From Hyposmocoma kahamanoa (Eukaryota; Arthropoda; Insecta; Lepidoptera; Cosmopterigidae), in assembly GCF_003589595.1 (NCBI RefSeq), contig NW_020653856.1, positions 822,600 to 886,599 of the forward strand: a stretch of DNA of 64,000 nucleotides, in the 5' to 3' direction. Numbering within the stretch: the stretch's first letter is position 1; every line of letters starts with the position of its first letter. Positions 1-11,599 of the stretch are shown piece after piece. The notes under the pieces are model-generated. The model saw only the letters and a program-made list of their open reading frames with translations, did no database searches and was not told the DNA's origin. Both the position numbers and the translations under genes were made by a program.

Positions 1-22
1 ATGTGACTTTGACTTTGAATTA
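1..22 (+). repeat. Possible 3' tail of a non-LTR element cut by the window edge
   Basis: Two tandem 'tgactt' units open the window. The jockey/CR1-like 3' ends found elsewhere here terminate in similar gactttgact-type repeats (2334 minus, 24630 plus). Only the tail is present, so the assignment is weak. Confidence 0.3.
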
Positions 23-363
23 TTAACATGCTACAGTCAAAGTTAATAAGGAAAATGATAGGCGTCTAGACAGCACGAAGTTTTCCGATAAATTTCGAGC
101 TACGCTAATAAATTTCCGCAACTATAACTGTTAATAAGTGCTTAACAACAAAGTTGCGTTTGCTCCTTCGAGTCCGTCCGTAATACCAATATTCCACGCT
201 AACAAAATCGCGTTCAACAGCTAGTAAAACATGATATTGCATATTTGATATTTAGTCTATTTATTAAAAATTATAATAATGCATTTGGTAACAAAACCGG
301 TCTTATTAAAGGAAGTGCTTTTTGAATTTCTCACTGTGTGACGGGTGGGGAGGGGTTTTTTTT

Positions 364-580
364 AACCGACTTCAAAAAAAAGGAGGAGGTTATACGTTCG
401 TCTGTATGTATGTCTTCCGATTTCTCCGTCAATTGTAGACGGATTTTGAATATCCTTTTTTGTTTGAAAGGGTAAATTCTCACGGTGGTCTTTGATGCGG
501 ACGATATTGTTCCGGGATCGTTTTGGCTATCACAAATTTTAAAAATATTTTGACAACCAGAAAAAAATGTATAAAATATA
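364..580 (+). repeat. P repeat, copy 1 (aaccgacttc-type)
   Basis: It begins aaccgacttcaaaaaa followed by ggaggaggtt, the hallmark of a repeat that recurs at 12261, 19609, 31168, 50950 and 53847. This copy diverges after about 120 bases and may continue as a longer variant towards 840. The short ORF on the minus strand at 618-836 lies in this tract and is not a gene. Confidence 0.6.
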
Positions 581-1487
581 CAAAGTAGTCCGTAACAGTC
601 CCATTGTCACCAAGAAGTCAGAATCTCATTAGGGGATCCCGTGGAAATCGCAAAATGCCTATAAGCAAAATTTTGAGGTAGGTTTTTTTTTCAATGAAAA
701 AGTGACAATTATTAAGTATTGATTTGCGGTGCTTATATTTTCGAGTGGCTGCAAGCTTTGCTGCAAGCTTTGCCTTGCTTAACATTGGTGGCTCCTGCTC
801 TTGATTTGGCACTCTGACAATGACTGTGGCGGCCACACATATTGTTCGGACCTCTCGCTCAAGTGGTACTCAGAGAGAGAGTGTCTCCCCTCTATCCAGA
901 TTACATAATTGAGCACACTGTAACTTAGCACAGTAATTATTAACAAATAAACAAGATAACATCTTGTCTATAACTATTTTTTGTAATTATTTTTTATTTG
1001 TATTGTTATATGTTCTTTTTACACTTGTATGCGTTTTTACACCACTAAATAATAAACCCGCTCAATGCAAGGTGTATTTCATCTGTCACTAGTTGTGCAC
1101 ACAACATTTAATTGATATTACAACTGTTAATGAATGTAATAAAACAAAACAGTGACAAAATGTGTGACGTGGCGATCACACTCCATTCCTATAATAAAGC
1201 GATGTTTATTGAACCTTAGACTTGCAAGCTACACTCGAACTTATGCTGTAAAATTCACTACAAATTTGACCAGCATACTGTAATGTTCAATTGTTTTCAT
1301 ACCCTAACTCTATTAAACCAATTTATCATACTCAACTAATTAGCAGGATTTTATTGTCGATATCAGAACCTTTCAAATTTAGCTCCTGGTCACGGTCGTT
1401 GTATTTAGTATTTGGTTATGGAAAAACATTTTTTTTTTTAAATATAAAAGCCGCAGCGTGGACTGAGCTTTTTTATAATATAAAACA

Positions 1488-1719
1488 AACGTGACGAAGT
1501 CGTGCGCCTGGTGATAAGCGACATGCCGATCCTTAACAGTTGCAGAGTTACTCAGAGTTTTTAATCGCAAAGATCTAAGGGACACTGCCACTGTATCCGT
1601 CACTCTGATATATAAGTTGACAAGTTACTACTTGGCAGCAGAAATAGGTAAGGTGGCGGCAGTATTTTCCTGGACGAATTGTTTTGCAAGAAGCTCTACT
1701 GCTGCTCGAAAATTAAATG
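1488..1719 (+). repeat. SINE-A, copy 1
   Basis: It carries the ordered blocks of the commonest repeat of this window: 'gtcgtgcgcctg', 'cgcaaagatct', 'gacactgccactg', 'cataagttgacaag'-like, 'cttggcagcagaaataggtaaggtgg' (shortened) and 'gctctactgctgc'. The copy is diverged by substitutions and small deletions. The family may be a SINE or a short DNA element; no clear pol III boxes or TIRs were recognised. Confidence 0.75.
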
Positions 1720-1862
1720 ACACAGAAACTGTTCTATATAGCCTACTTCCCTAACACAAGTATGCCAGGGTCTAGTGCCATAATCCGCTAAGTATTAACG
1801 TCTATCTATTAATGTCAGTCAGTCCGTCGGTCCGTCTGACAACAACAGGGTCAAAAAAAGTC

Positions 1863-2080
1863 ACAACAACAAGAAGTATGAAATTAAAACCTTTGTCCCG
1901 AAAAGTTTGAACTTCAACAGAGATATCTTCCACACGTAGAATAAAGCTGGACATTTCGCGTAATTCCGACTTTATAACTCGGGCTGCGGCATCATCAGCG
2001 CCAAACAATGCCTGCCCACAGCTTATAACTTTTGCGACGCGGTTATACGTTGAGAGATTTAAATTCTCGTATAGAACCAA
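1863..2080 (-). CDS. Possible unassigned coding exon
   Basis: An open minus-strand frame runs through this stretch with balanced, non-repetitive composition (for example the residues GADDAAARVIKSELREM and VEVQTFRDK). An AG lies just upstream of the LVLYENL codons near 2070 and a GT follows the DK codons near 1887, so a phase-1 internal exon of roughly 185 nt is possible. No family was recognised and no partner exon was found nearby. It could equally be a chance ORF or a piece of an old element. It is the best host-exon candidate in the first 10 kb, but the support is weak. Confidence 0.2.
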
Positions 2081-2333
2081 ACTGACATATTTATTTCGTA
2101 CATAGCTGATCACGTGTCTTCTACACGTGCAGACAGGAGAATAACGACTTTATACGTATTCAAATCAATGAAAAACATAAAAGAAATCTAACCTAAAATA
2201 GCCTTAAATCAAGATGTATCTCAAAAAACAATACCAGGCTAAGTAATTATCGTCCTTTTAATACCAAATACTCGCAATTCAGAACTAATGTTGACTCCAA
2301 TGGTATTTTGAACACAATTTGCCGTGAGTAGAA

Positions 2334-2830
2334 TCATAGTCAAAGTCAAAGAAGCACTTATTCCATAGGTGAAATAAATTTACACTTGAAAACGTCACAT
2401 GTAAGCTATTGCTCGTTCACTACGCTGAGCTCCCTGAGAAGAACGAGCAAGAAACTCTAGGGATTGCTCTTTTCAAATAAACTTAAATGCTATGGAATAC
2501 ACTTTGAATCAAATTAGTGTGGATTCTGGAGCCGTGTCGTCTTTCCATACATCTTTATGTAACACGTAGTCTTCAATTTTATAATATGATTTTTCGATCA
2601 AAATATTTTTAATATAGTTTTTAAACTTAGGAAATGATAAACTTAATATATGCTCCGGAATCTTATTGTAAAAACGTATACAGTTCCCCATAAAAGAGTT
2701 GTTTACCTCGGTTAAATGAAATCGTGGTATCATGAGTTTGGACTTAGATCTAAGGTTAATATTATGGATCTAAGGTTAATAAATTACATAAAACATAACA
2801 TTATAAACATAGGTTATATGATCTGGATTT
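2334..2830 (-). pseudogene. Non-LTR retrotransposon 3' end (jockey/CR1-like), copy N1
   Basis: The minus strand encodes the C-terminus of a non-LTR ORF2. Positions 2733-2509 read PRFHLTEVNNSF, then CIRFYNKIPEHIL, and end near EKSYYKIEDYV. A 3' UTR follows with the blocks 'gaacgagc', 'tttatttcacctatgg' and a gactttgact tail at 2334. Only about 0.5 kb of a multi-kilobase element remains, as expected of 5' truncation during target-primed reverse transcription. A direct repeat of 'gatctaaggttaat' at 2747-2782 breaks the upstream frame. Confidence 0.8.
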
Positions 2831-3074
2831 GTTTTTTTTTCCAACACTTTATTATATAACTGCTAAGGCTAACAATACTATGTGTAATAATACTGTTCTG
2901 ACACTATTTAATTTAAACACGTTTACTTATTTCTTTACAATTACATTCATTTGTGTGTAATTATTTTAAAGCACACAGTGAACGCTTCTGATACGATATT
3001 ATGAATGCATGCTGTAGGTACTTGTCTATCATTAGGTTTACACTCGAGTAATTTCTCCAGTGTTATGTCCATGT

Positions 3075-3245
3075 TTAATGTATGTATGTATGTGTAGTTC
3101 TATTATACATGTAATAAAAACTCCAGTTTTGTTATGATTGCGAATACGAAGACAGTAACATTTTCGTCGATCCGGTGGGACTCGAACCCACGTCCATGTT
3201 GCACCGTAGGATTGCTCTAACCACCTGAGCCACGGCTCCTGTTAC
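3075..3245 (-). repeat. tRNA-derived SINE
   Basis: Read on the minus strand, an A-box-like TGGCTCAGGTGG and a B-box GGTTCGAGTCC sit at tRNA spacing. The T-arm stem (GTGGG/CCCAC) and the D-stem (GCTC/GAGC) are intact, but the acceptor stem does not pair, so this is not a working tRNA gene. A non-tRNA body and a (ATAC)n-type tail near 3080 follow. Confidence 0.7.
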
Positions 3246-3336
3246 TGAGTCGTCGAAATTCTAGTATGTGTTTTTGTTAAAGATCTTTGTACTGACTTTT
3301 CGACACTGTAAGCAAATTACACTGCAGCACTGTAAG

Positions 3337-3485
3337 CGCCCAGTTTCACGACGCGAAACATTTCGCGCGGCCGCCCAGTTACCACGCTTTCACGTACATT
3401 AATGGCGAATCTGAATTCTATTTCCTAGGCAACAACATTTAAATTCCTCTGAATAACAACCGCGCGGTCGCCACGTAGACCAAAG
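3337..3485 (+). repeat. Dispersed repeat F, copy 1
   Basis: It matches the minus strand of 45215-45400 over about 150 bases, including 'cgcccagttaccacg', 'gtacattaatg', 'gaatctgaattctattt' and 'caacaacatttaaattcctct'. The class is unknown. It is locally GC-rich, with several cgcg steps. Confidence 0.7.
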
Positions 3486-3611
3486 ACAAGTCAGCCCCGC
3501 CCGCGTGTAAAAAGGTAAAAGCTAAATGTATAGAGCGTACTTTGCCTTGACAGTTAGATGCCATGTTGTAGAAGTTCACGCATGAACGCAATGAAATTCG
3601 TGTCGAATAAA

Positions 3612-3835
3612 TAAGTCCTTAATCGTCACATTGACTAAACTCGGAAGACAGATTCCTCTGATAAGAATGAGTAGGAAACTGTTGGGCTTGCTCTTTGTAA
3701 ACAAACATTTGTACACGTTTATGATTTACAATATTTGAGACCAGAAATTTGAAGTGATTGTCTGGCATTTTTTCCCTAAATACTTCTATTTTTAGCATAG
3801 TTTCCAAGAAAAAAGAATATAACGGAGAGACGGTC
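3612..3835 (-). pseudogene. Non-LTR 3' end, copy N2
   Basis: The blocks 'agattcctctgataagaatgag', 'aggaaactgttgggcttgctctttg' and 'acaatattt' (shortened here) match the 3' UTR of N4 and N5. The 62-residue ORF in it is only the degraded C-terminus and UTR. Confidence 0.6.
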
Positions 3836-3839
3836 GAGA

Positions 3840-4576
3840 TATAAGTATCTTATTTCCACTACATCAGGAAGTACGCCTTACATTTTGAACAATTGTGAAA
3901 TCTTGTACCGTAATAGAGTCTCCGTATTCTACCTACGTGAGGTGGCGTGCGGACGCTACGGGCTTAGCCCTCCGCTGCACCTCGGCCTACGGCCTCGGCT
4001 CTTATGACTTTAAAAAAAATACCATACCTCTTTAAGAGCGGCCATATTAACAAATGGCAAAAAGTAAATTTTGACTGCAAATTATTATTAAACACCCACA
4101 TGCCAATTTTCAACTGAATTAGAGCAAATTTCCTTTTGCCGCCAAAAAACACGTATATGGCAGCCATATTGAAAAATGGCGATAAACTAATGTTGATCAC
4201 AACGTAAATTAACGTAAAAAAACGTAAATTTGATAAACAAGAGTGGAAAATAAACAAAACAAAATATGGGAACTGACTGTAATTTGAGAACCATTTAAAA
4301 TGCGAAAGTAATTCTGTTACGTTTTCACGCTTAAAACGCAGAATCTAATTTGATGAAGTTTGATATAGAGATAGATGGAGCCTGAAAGAACGACATTGGC
4401 TACTTTTTGTCGCAAAAATAAATCTTAAAAGGGATGGAATTGTAACACATTTTCTGGTCAATCACTTTAAGTTACAGTAGAATCAAATTTCTCTTCCGTC
4501 TATCGAGGTTTTTAACAAATATTTTTCTACTACTGTACTTATGCTAATCAATTAAATACATTTTTTTTATATAACA
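3840..4576. other. No gene recognised
   Basis: AT-rich sequence with a GC-richer patch at 3930-4000. Two similar blocks occur at 4040 and 4160 (ggccatattaacaaatggc and cagccatattgaaaaatggc). The 97-residue minus ORF here has no recognisable domain. Confidence 0.4.
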
Positions 4577-4632
4577 TCAAGTGACGGGAATAACAAGTCG
4601 TGCACCAATAGGTGAGGTGGCAGTACTACCTT
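4577..4632 (+). repeat. SINE-A, copy 2, internally deleted
   Basis: The 5' block 'caagtgacggga...aacaagtcgtgc' is joined directly to the 3' block 'aataggtgaggtggcagtac'. The roughly 170-bp middle part seen in full copies is missing. Confidence 0.65.
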
Positions 4633-5275
4633 CATTATGCAACGATTGCATATAATATTATTACAAAACGTCACTACGACATTTAACAAAATCGGTAATT
4701 TGTATAAACAACACAATTCTTTAGGTGTAATGTATGCTAAAACTATCCATGTAATTACTTCTTTTTAATAAATTATTTTTCTTATGCATCGATATTGTGA
4801 ATAGGGATCTTCTTTCATTTGATAATTTTTTCAAAATGTCAACATTGGCTATTTTTTCAGATGTCAACACTGGACATTAGAGTTGCGACCCTTTGTGTTC
4901 AACTTAACTTTTGTAATCGACTTTTAGGTAATTACGATAGCAGACCATTACAAAATAAGGGATAAAGTTTGTATGAAGACCAATCATTCCTCTAGTAAGT
5001 GGTACAGTAGGCTCGAATATCTTATTCTACGTAGACAAAGTGGCAGGCACCAGCTAGAAATATAAATAGCAAAGGAGAACACCCAAGCACGTTAAGCCGC
5101 CGCGTTTTTCTTTTATTGTAATTAAAACACGGCGTTTGCAATTAGAGCTAGCGCTCGCACGTTTTGCACAGGTCCCCGGGGACGCTACGGATTAATTTCA
5201 TTTGTTGTCTTCGTTTACACCGAGAACCGAGAAATATTCCTTAACACCTTATATAATAATTTATTTACTTTAAGT

Positions 5276-5400
5276 ACCCAATAGCCGAATGGGAGAACAT
5301 TTGTTACTAAATCGAGGGAGCGATGGTTCGAAACCCTATGGCGACATTTCTGCGTACACACATTACGAATATCCATGGTAGTGACCAGTTTACGGGTTTA
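5276..5400 (+). repeat. tRNA-derived SINE head
   Basis: The A-box-like segment 'aatagccgaatggg' and the B-box-like 'gatggttcgaaaccc' are about 40 bases apart. It resembles the SINE-D heads at 25675 and 63055. The 3' body has decayed beyond recognition. Confidence 0.5.
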
Positions 5401-5904
5401 GATCTTGCAGGTTGTCTCGAAACATGGTGAACATATACTGACATGTACTATTTAGAACATTTATGTTAATGTAATTTGGTGATAAACACAATGTTAACCG
5501 ACTTGAAATAAAAGTAGAGGATGGCAATTTTACAAACTTACTTTATATAGCATTAGTATCCATTAAAGTATTTCTTTGTTTTCTTTCCTTAGCTGGCACC
5601 GATTTCAAAAATAAGTAATTAGATATTGTATATATTTAAGTATCAATATTTTTAGTGGTAAAATAAAACCTCAAACCTATTAGTAGGTAGCACATACCAA
5701 TAATAATATTTTATTAAAATTATAGGTAATAGGTTTGGACAAGAATTGTCACGTTGTAATTGTGTAAATAAAACATAAATGTAGATAGTGTGTTTAATAA
5801 GTTATTATCACATTATTGTTTTAGTTTGAATTTGAAACGTCCACCTCTCCAGATACAAACTTTCTTCTACGATTATATACAGCTATCATAACCTATGAAC
5901 TTAT

Positions 5905-6185
5905 TTGACAATATCGAGCCATTACTGGGTAAGCGACAAGGAGAGAATTTTTGTTTTACTATTTGTACATATTATAAATGTGATACTAGATTGAATTTTA
6001 ATACATAATAATGAAATTCGTAACCGATTGTAAGTCTTTTTGGCGCTCACAATATTTTTGCTATTTCTATCTAAAGATTTTTGATACTTTCAAGAGTTTA
6101 AGGTAACACTTGCGGTTAAAAATATGCAACAAGGTGCAACACGTCTATTACACTTTGTTTATAGTAAACGACGAAACAGTGATGC
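5905..6185 (+). repeat. Dispersed repeat I, copy 1
   Basis: It shares 'tatcgagccatta', 'aaagatttttga', 'aggtaacacttgc' and 'atgcaacaag' in the same order with 10468-10850. The class is unknown, and the divergence points to an old duplicate. Confidence 0.6.
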
Positions 6186-6189
6186 ATCA

Positions 6190-7300
6190 CGCGAACAAGT
6201 GGGGTCGCTTACGTTATAATTTTTTAATGTTGATTCAGTCGGTTACACTAAGATAAGAAATAACATCTTAACAAACATTATCATAGCTTTGCGAAAAGGG
6301 CACCTGAACATTTTTTTGTCGTTGTTGACAGTTTGTCCCAAAATTCACCTCAGAAATGTTGAACTGTTGTGATTTACTACTATAATTCCCCAACAACAAC
6401 AGCAAAAGTTTTTAACAAAAAGTTTTATAGCAAACATTTAACAGCATCCAATTGTTCTAACGATAAACGCGATAAACTTAGCTTTTGCTATAATTTCTGT
6501 TTGACGTAATTTTGACGGGAAGTATAGACTCGTCCTTGTCAGTTACAATTTAAAATATCATTTGCAAAAAACGCTGCCGAAGCAAATATGATTCTAACGA
6601 TAAGTGGGTCATAGCTCGATATGCTTATCAATCAAACAAGAATCTATAGAATTTTTCTGAAATTCCCAGATGTCAATATTTCACTACTAATAAATCCGTA
6701 ACAAAAGAATCAATCAGACCAATCCTTGTCTACCGAACAGAGGGGCCATTGTCGCAGCACTGGGACGATTTTTAATTAAGAAAATCGGACGCCTTTGTCG
6801 AGTTCCCGTCAATAATTATTTACCTCGCCTTGTCTTTTCAACGTTGACGACTGATCGTGAGGACGTCGCAAAGAGGTGCAAACTTTTGCACCTTCTGGAA
6901 ACAATGGGCGGCTTGGCATTCTGATGGAAGACCAGTTTTACATTTATACAGAGCGTTTTAAACAACATTATAATAATAATGATTATAATCATTTATTTTC
7001 AGACAACAAAAATCCAGCTGTTTTAATAACAATGCTATGTATTAAAATTATGTTAGTACTAAAAATTTTTCAATCACAACCAAAATAAAACTCGAATTAA
7101 TAAATGCAAAAATAATAATAAATTCGTCAAAATTTCAACAATAAGTTGAATATATATTCAATTACATAAAAGATTACAATTAAAGATTAAATTGAAATTA
7201 AATTATGCCTGTTCCGCGTTGTAATTTTATTTTTCTGGTGTTATTATCCCACTATAGTTCAAGATCTCATATGAGCATTTTGTTGTGATAATAATTCTTA
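6190..7300. other. No gene recognised
   Basis: AT-rich and apparently unique sequence. The 70-residue plus-strand ORF at 6876 has low-complexity asparagine-rich content and no domain. Confidence 0.4.
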
Positions 7301-7304
7301 ATCT

Positions 7305-7490
7305 TATTCTGATGGTAAGCAACACGCCTATCCAAAGCAGATCTAATACCACTCAGTTTTTAAAAAAAGGTTAATTAAATAAAAAAATATATTCCAAAAA
7401 ATTTAAATCAAAATATCTGAGAGGCACTCCCACTGCGCCCGCCACGATGAGACACAAGTTGACAGTTCCACGTGCGTGTAATTACGCCAG
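7305..7490 (+). repeat. SINE-A, copy 3, with an internal AT-rich insertion
   Basis: 'ctgatggtaagcaacacgcc' and 'accactcag' precede about 50 bases of A/T-rich extra sequence. The copy then resumes with 'atctgagaggcac', 'ctgcgcccg' and 'gagacacaagttgac'. The 89-residue minus ORF at 7403-7672 overlaps it and is therefore not a gene. Confidence 0.65.
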
Positions 7491-7499
7491 CTTTTGTAA

Positions 7500-8930
7500 C
7501 GATACCAGCCAAAATCTTCTGCAGAATGCGCGATCATTCTCGAGCATGTGCAACAATTCCGCAGAAGATTTTTGCTCGTATCTAGTTTGTACATTACACA
7601 ATTGACCACGAAGTTCATTATACTATGTACAATATCGTCACAAAAATTCGCTTCCATTCCGTTACGCCGCAATATAGATTGAGTCTAACCCTTCAAACCC
7701 GTAACGCAGTAATGCTGTTTTACATTCAATCACTTGATATCAAAAAAACAGTGACATTATTACAAACATTATTCAATGTAATGTAAAAAAAATGTTTTAT
7801 ATTCCATGGACTGACTTTACAAGTGGTATTAAAAAAAATCACCTAAGAAACTCGTATCCCGATTGCGTAGAAACTGTTCAATTCTTCATACAAACTGTCC
7901 AATGAGCTAAATATGATTTATATATAAGGAAGTAAAAAAATAGCTAAAAAAAAGTAATATTCACAGTATATATTATTTACACAATATTATTTTCATTTTA
8001 CGACATTTATTTTTACTCTGTATAAATTGAACCTGCATAGGAGAGTTATCACACTTATTACCGCGTAATCGAACCGCACCAGCTTGAGCCGTAGCTTTAA
8101 ATCTTTGCAATATGAGCGAAAAACACGTTTCGCTTGAAACGTCGACCATACATCTTTTTCGCTTTGTTCTATATATTACTTTCTAAGGACATATTTAAGG
8201 TTTTTTGGATGAAAAACACAATTAAGTTAGAATGAAGCCTTGTAATTTCGAAGAAAAGTATTGTACAAACTTAGGTCTAAGAAAATATTTAATATTAGAA
8301 TGTTAGACTAGTCAGTTAGGCGCAGCGCACATAAAAAGCGAGAGCGGGGCCCGCTTATCCGCTTATATAGGCCCTACGACCTCCGCGGGAGGCAGGGCAT
8401 TCGCTCCATCGAACACAGATATAGAAAAATTCCTGATCGGCTTACTGCGATTACGTGTGGATAAGTATAGTGACCCCCTAAGCTGCCAAGTCACTAGTCA
8501 CTTTAGGTTTCATACCCTCGATATTTTATTATGAACAGCTATTCTCCTCCGGTAACGTTACCGTACCTCCAAACTCGCCAGTCAATCCCGACTCAGTCGT
8601 CACATTAAGCGATGAGACAAAGAGACAAAAAGCCCTTGACGTTTATTTTGTAATTTTTCTATTTGGAGTTGAATAAAAGCTTTTGCTCTCTTGGGCGTTG
8701 CTTTGCTATCAAGTCTTTGAATATAGAAATATTTTACGTTTGCGTATTTTTGTCTGTGCTATATGTACTTCTATAAATTGGAAATTAAATATAGAGTTTA
8801 TTGTGCGATAGCTACGCAAATGGCAGGTACGGAAAGATATTATGTTTAGGCAAAAAACAAGCACGTACCATCACGATGATTTTCCTGATGAACAATGGGT
8901 GGAGGTAATGAGCATGAGTATAAGTAACTA
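7500..8930. other. No gene recognised
   Basis: AT-rich, apparently unique DNA. A GC-richer patch at 8310-8420 contains 'gcttatataggcc' and could be a promoter or a repeat edge, but no ORF starts downstream of it. Confidence 0.35.
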
Positions 8931-8934
8931 CAAC

Positions 8935-9215
8935 ATTTTTTATAATTATTAATACAAAGATCGAATACTCTGAAAAAATTCCTTCGATCCGACCGTATTC
9001 GTGGCTTAGTTGGTATAGCGCCTGCCACGGTATGCTAGAAAACGTCGCTTCAAATCTGGCCGGATCGAACTAGTGGAGTAATTTCACAACAGAAAATGTC
9101 AATTCAATAAAAAAAATTAAATAGGATGAATAGCGACATCGCCAGCCGGGGCTGGTAGCTACCAGCCCGTAGTAAAGGTATCTAACTGAGTGACGAAATA
9201 TCATAAATTTCTCAT
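8935..9215 (+). repeat. SINE-C composite with a head-to-head inverted start
   Basis: A tRNA-like head (A-box tggcttagttgg near 9001, weak B-box near 9050) leads into 'gtggagtaatttcac' and the tail region 'gaatagcgacatcgccag'. Immediately upstream lies an inverted piece of the same family ('ttattaatacaaagatcgaa' to 'ttccttcgatccg'). The tail region matches the minus strand of 38500-38600. Confidence 0.65.
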
Positions 9216-9320
9216 CTTTTCAACGAAAAAAGAATCATTAAAATCGGTTCACAAATTGAGTAGTCGCGTAGCACACATAAAAAAAAATACAGTCGAATTG
9301 CGGACTTCCTCCATAAGTTA
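9216..9320 (-). repeat. P repeat, truncated copy
   Basis: Minus-strand blocks 'tcggttcacaaatt', 'gtcgaattgcgg' and 'cttcctcc' correspond to the aaccgacttc end of family P. It abuts the SINE-C tail. Confidence 0.5.
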
Positions 9321-9429
9321 GCAATAGTAAGAATAACATTAACGGGCCGAACAATCATACTAAGAACCTGGTTTTAAAAAAAGACCTAGACTCTAAAGAA
9401 AAAGTTTTGGCCATAGTCATTGGAGAATT

Positions 9430-9660
9430 CATTCGACTTCCATGGAATTTTAAGTGGCAGTCTGCAGGAGGGTTGATCGCCGATGGAGCAGACTTTTCTG
9501 GAATAGCGACCACGTCAAGGAAAACGTGGTGTGGGACGCCCTGCAGCAAGATGGACGGTCGACCTGCAGTGGCTGGATGCGGGTAGCACAAAACCGAGAA
9601 AGTTGGCGTGCTCTAGGGGTGGCTTATGTCCAGCAGTGGATGCGCGTAATCTGATGATGA
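9430..9660 (+). pseudogene. RTE-like retrotransposon C-terminal fragment
   Basis: The plus strand near 9570-9654 reads WMRVAQNRESWRALGVAYVQ followed by QW. This matches the conserved end of RTE-type endonuclease/reverse transcriptase proteins of Lepidoptera, which end around W..AAQDR..WR.LGEAYVQQW. A (TGA)n run at 9650-9663 is the expected tail. The upstream frame is scrambled. Only the last 80 or so codons survive. Confidence 0.75.
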
Positions 9661-9704
9661 TGATGGTACCATGAAATCGGAATCATGTCTTTTTTTTCTT
9701 TTTT

Positions 9705-9900
9705 AAGTGACGGGACGAACAAGTCCACAACAATTGTAATGCCACTCTAAGATTCAAATTGCAAAGATCTGAGAGGCACTGCCCTTGACTGTGCCCGTTA
9801 CCATGACACATAAGCACATTACAGTTTGGCGGCAGAAATAAGTATGGTAGCAGTACTTCCCTCCACTCTTTCACAAGGAGCTCTACAGCTAGAAGGTCAT
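9705..9900 (+). repeat. SINE-A, copy 4
   Basis: It starts 'agtgacgggacgaacaagtc' after a T-rich tract and carries 'cgcaaagatctgagaggcac', 'gacacataagcac', 'ggcggcagaaataag' and 'acaaggagctctac'. Confidence 0.75.
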
Positions 9901-10467
9901 TAAACATCTACAAATGTACGTAATGGTACATGCCAATCATTGGTACATGCCGCTTCACGGATTCAAACCCTCGACAAAGGTCGACCTCTCAATTCAAAAA
10001 CAACCGTACTCCAACAAGGCCTTCCACCGTTCTTCATGTTTTAGTAACAACGTATTGCTATGGCAACCATGATGCCAATTAAAAAAGCATTAAAGAAGCC
10101 ACAAATCCCAGATGTATTATTTTAGAAAATCCACAACAAAAGCGTACAAACCATTTTCTCTTGATGAAAAAAAAGGAAAGATGCAGTTTTGTTTCAATTA
10201 CCGAGAGAAAAGTGGAAAAGGAAGCACCCACCCTTTCGTTTGTTATTGTTCCCACCTCCCACTTTCTTCAATTTAAAGGTGAAACTATCAAAGTTGTAGG
10301 CGGTTGTTACTATAAAGTCTCGCACAGTATCTCACACAGTTGTCGCATAGACTCGCGCTCTGCAACTAGCGCTATGCCCATATCGTAGCATCGCGTGTCG
10401 CGGCTACTGTGTTTGATAAATAACTAATAAAACAAAACTACATTTTTTTATCCACAAACTACATAAA

Positions 10468-10850
10468 TTATGATATCGAGCCATTACCGACCGACTAAGT
10501 GTAAGCTGCAAAAAACAAATTTAGAAAGTTACAGCTTTTCCACATCTCAAATAAAATTACAGTTACAATTTTTTTTTCTTAAAAAAATACTTTAAAACAT
10601 TCTTCTGTAATATTTTTCAAATGCACGTCAGGCGTTTTACCTTTCTAAACTGAATTGCAATATAATAATATTAAATTTCGATTGTATAACAGGCTATCTT
10701 TTTTAAACAATGGACGTTTTTTTGGGGCTTACAAAGTTTTTGCTGTCTTCGTCTAAAGATTTTTGAAGCTTTTAGGCGTTTTAGGTAACATTTGCAACTA
10801 AAAACATGCAACAAGATTCAATACGTTTCTCGCATTTCGTTTATTTAATC
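10468..10850 (+). repeat. Dispersed repeat I, copy 2
   Basis: Second copy of the repeat at 5905-6185, in the same orientation. It ends at the boundary of the non-LTR remnant N3. Confidence 0.6.
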
Positions 10851-11590
10851 GAAGTCCAAGTCAAATAATCATTTATTCCATAGGTAAAGTTTTTACACTT
10901 GAAACCGTCATTTTTAAGCTACTGCTCGTTCACTACCCTGACCTCCCTGAGAATAACAAGCAAGAAACTCTAGGGATTGCTCTTTTTAAACAAACTCAAA
11001 TGCTATTAAATACACTTTGAATCATAATTGTCAAGACGCTTTTCAATTCAAACACTTTTAATATAAGTTTTAAACTTAGGAAATGATAATCTTTATATAT
11101 GGAATCTTATTGTAAAAACGTATACATTTCCCTATAAAAACATCGTTTACATTAGTTAAACGAAATCGTGGTACTATGAGTTTGGACTTAGTTCTAAGGT
11201 TAACATTATGTATATTTTCTTCCTTAATGAAATTATGTATATTTTTACGAACTTGCAAAATATTTGACTAAATGTACTGTGATGCCACAGTCATGATACC
11301 AGTCTCCTTAAACTTTTCTCTGAAAGAGAACCTAAACGGTACACAGAACGAATCGCTCGTTTTTGCAACACAAATATGGTTTGTATATCTGCCGCTTTAA
11401 CCCATACGAGAATTTCGTAGGACATTATACTATGAAAGTAACTAAAGTAAACTAGTCTAGCAGTAGCAACATCGGTAAGCTCACGTCTTCTACGGACTGC
11501 GTATGCAGCAGAGCTTAATCTGCTGGCCAAGGAAGATATATGTATGTGGAGACTGAAACCTATGCTATCCTGCTTTATTTGCATTCACAA
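10850..11590 (-). pseudogene. Non-LTR retrotransposon ORF2 C-terminus and 3' UTR, copy N3
   Basis: Reading the minus strand from 11584, the residues SSAAYAVRRRRELTDVATA, YFSYFHSIMSYEILVW and FVLQKRAIRSVYRLG match the region C-terminal to the reverse transcriptase of jockey/CR1-group elements. A second frame from 11258 gives VPRFRLTNVNDVF and CIRFYNKIP, the same C-terminal motif as N1. The 3' UTR with 'gaacgagc'-like blocks ends near 10850. Frameshifts and deletions make it non-functional. It is the longest of the minus-strand members. Confidence 0.8.
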
Positions 11591-11599
11591 TTGCTTACA

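Noticed and set aside
3160..3240. tRNA gene on the minus strand
   Set aside because: D- and T-arms look good but the acceptor stem does not pair and a SINE body follows, so it is a SINE head.
9355..9591. 78-residue minus ORF
   Set aside because: It is the antisense shadow of the RTE-like fragment on the plus strand.
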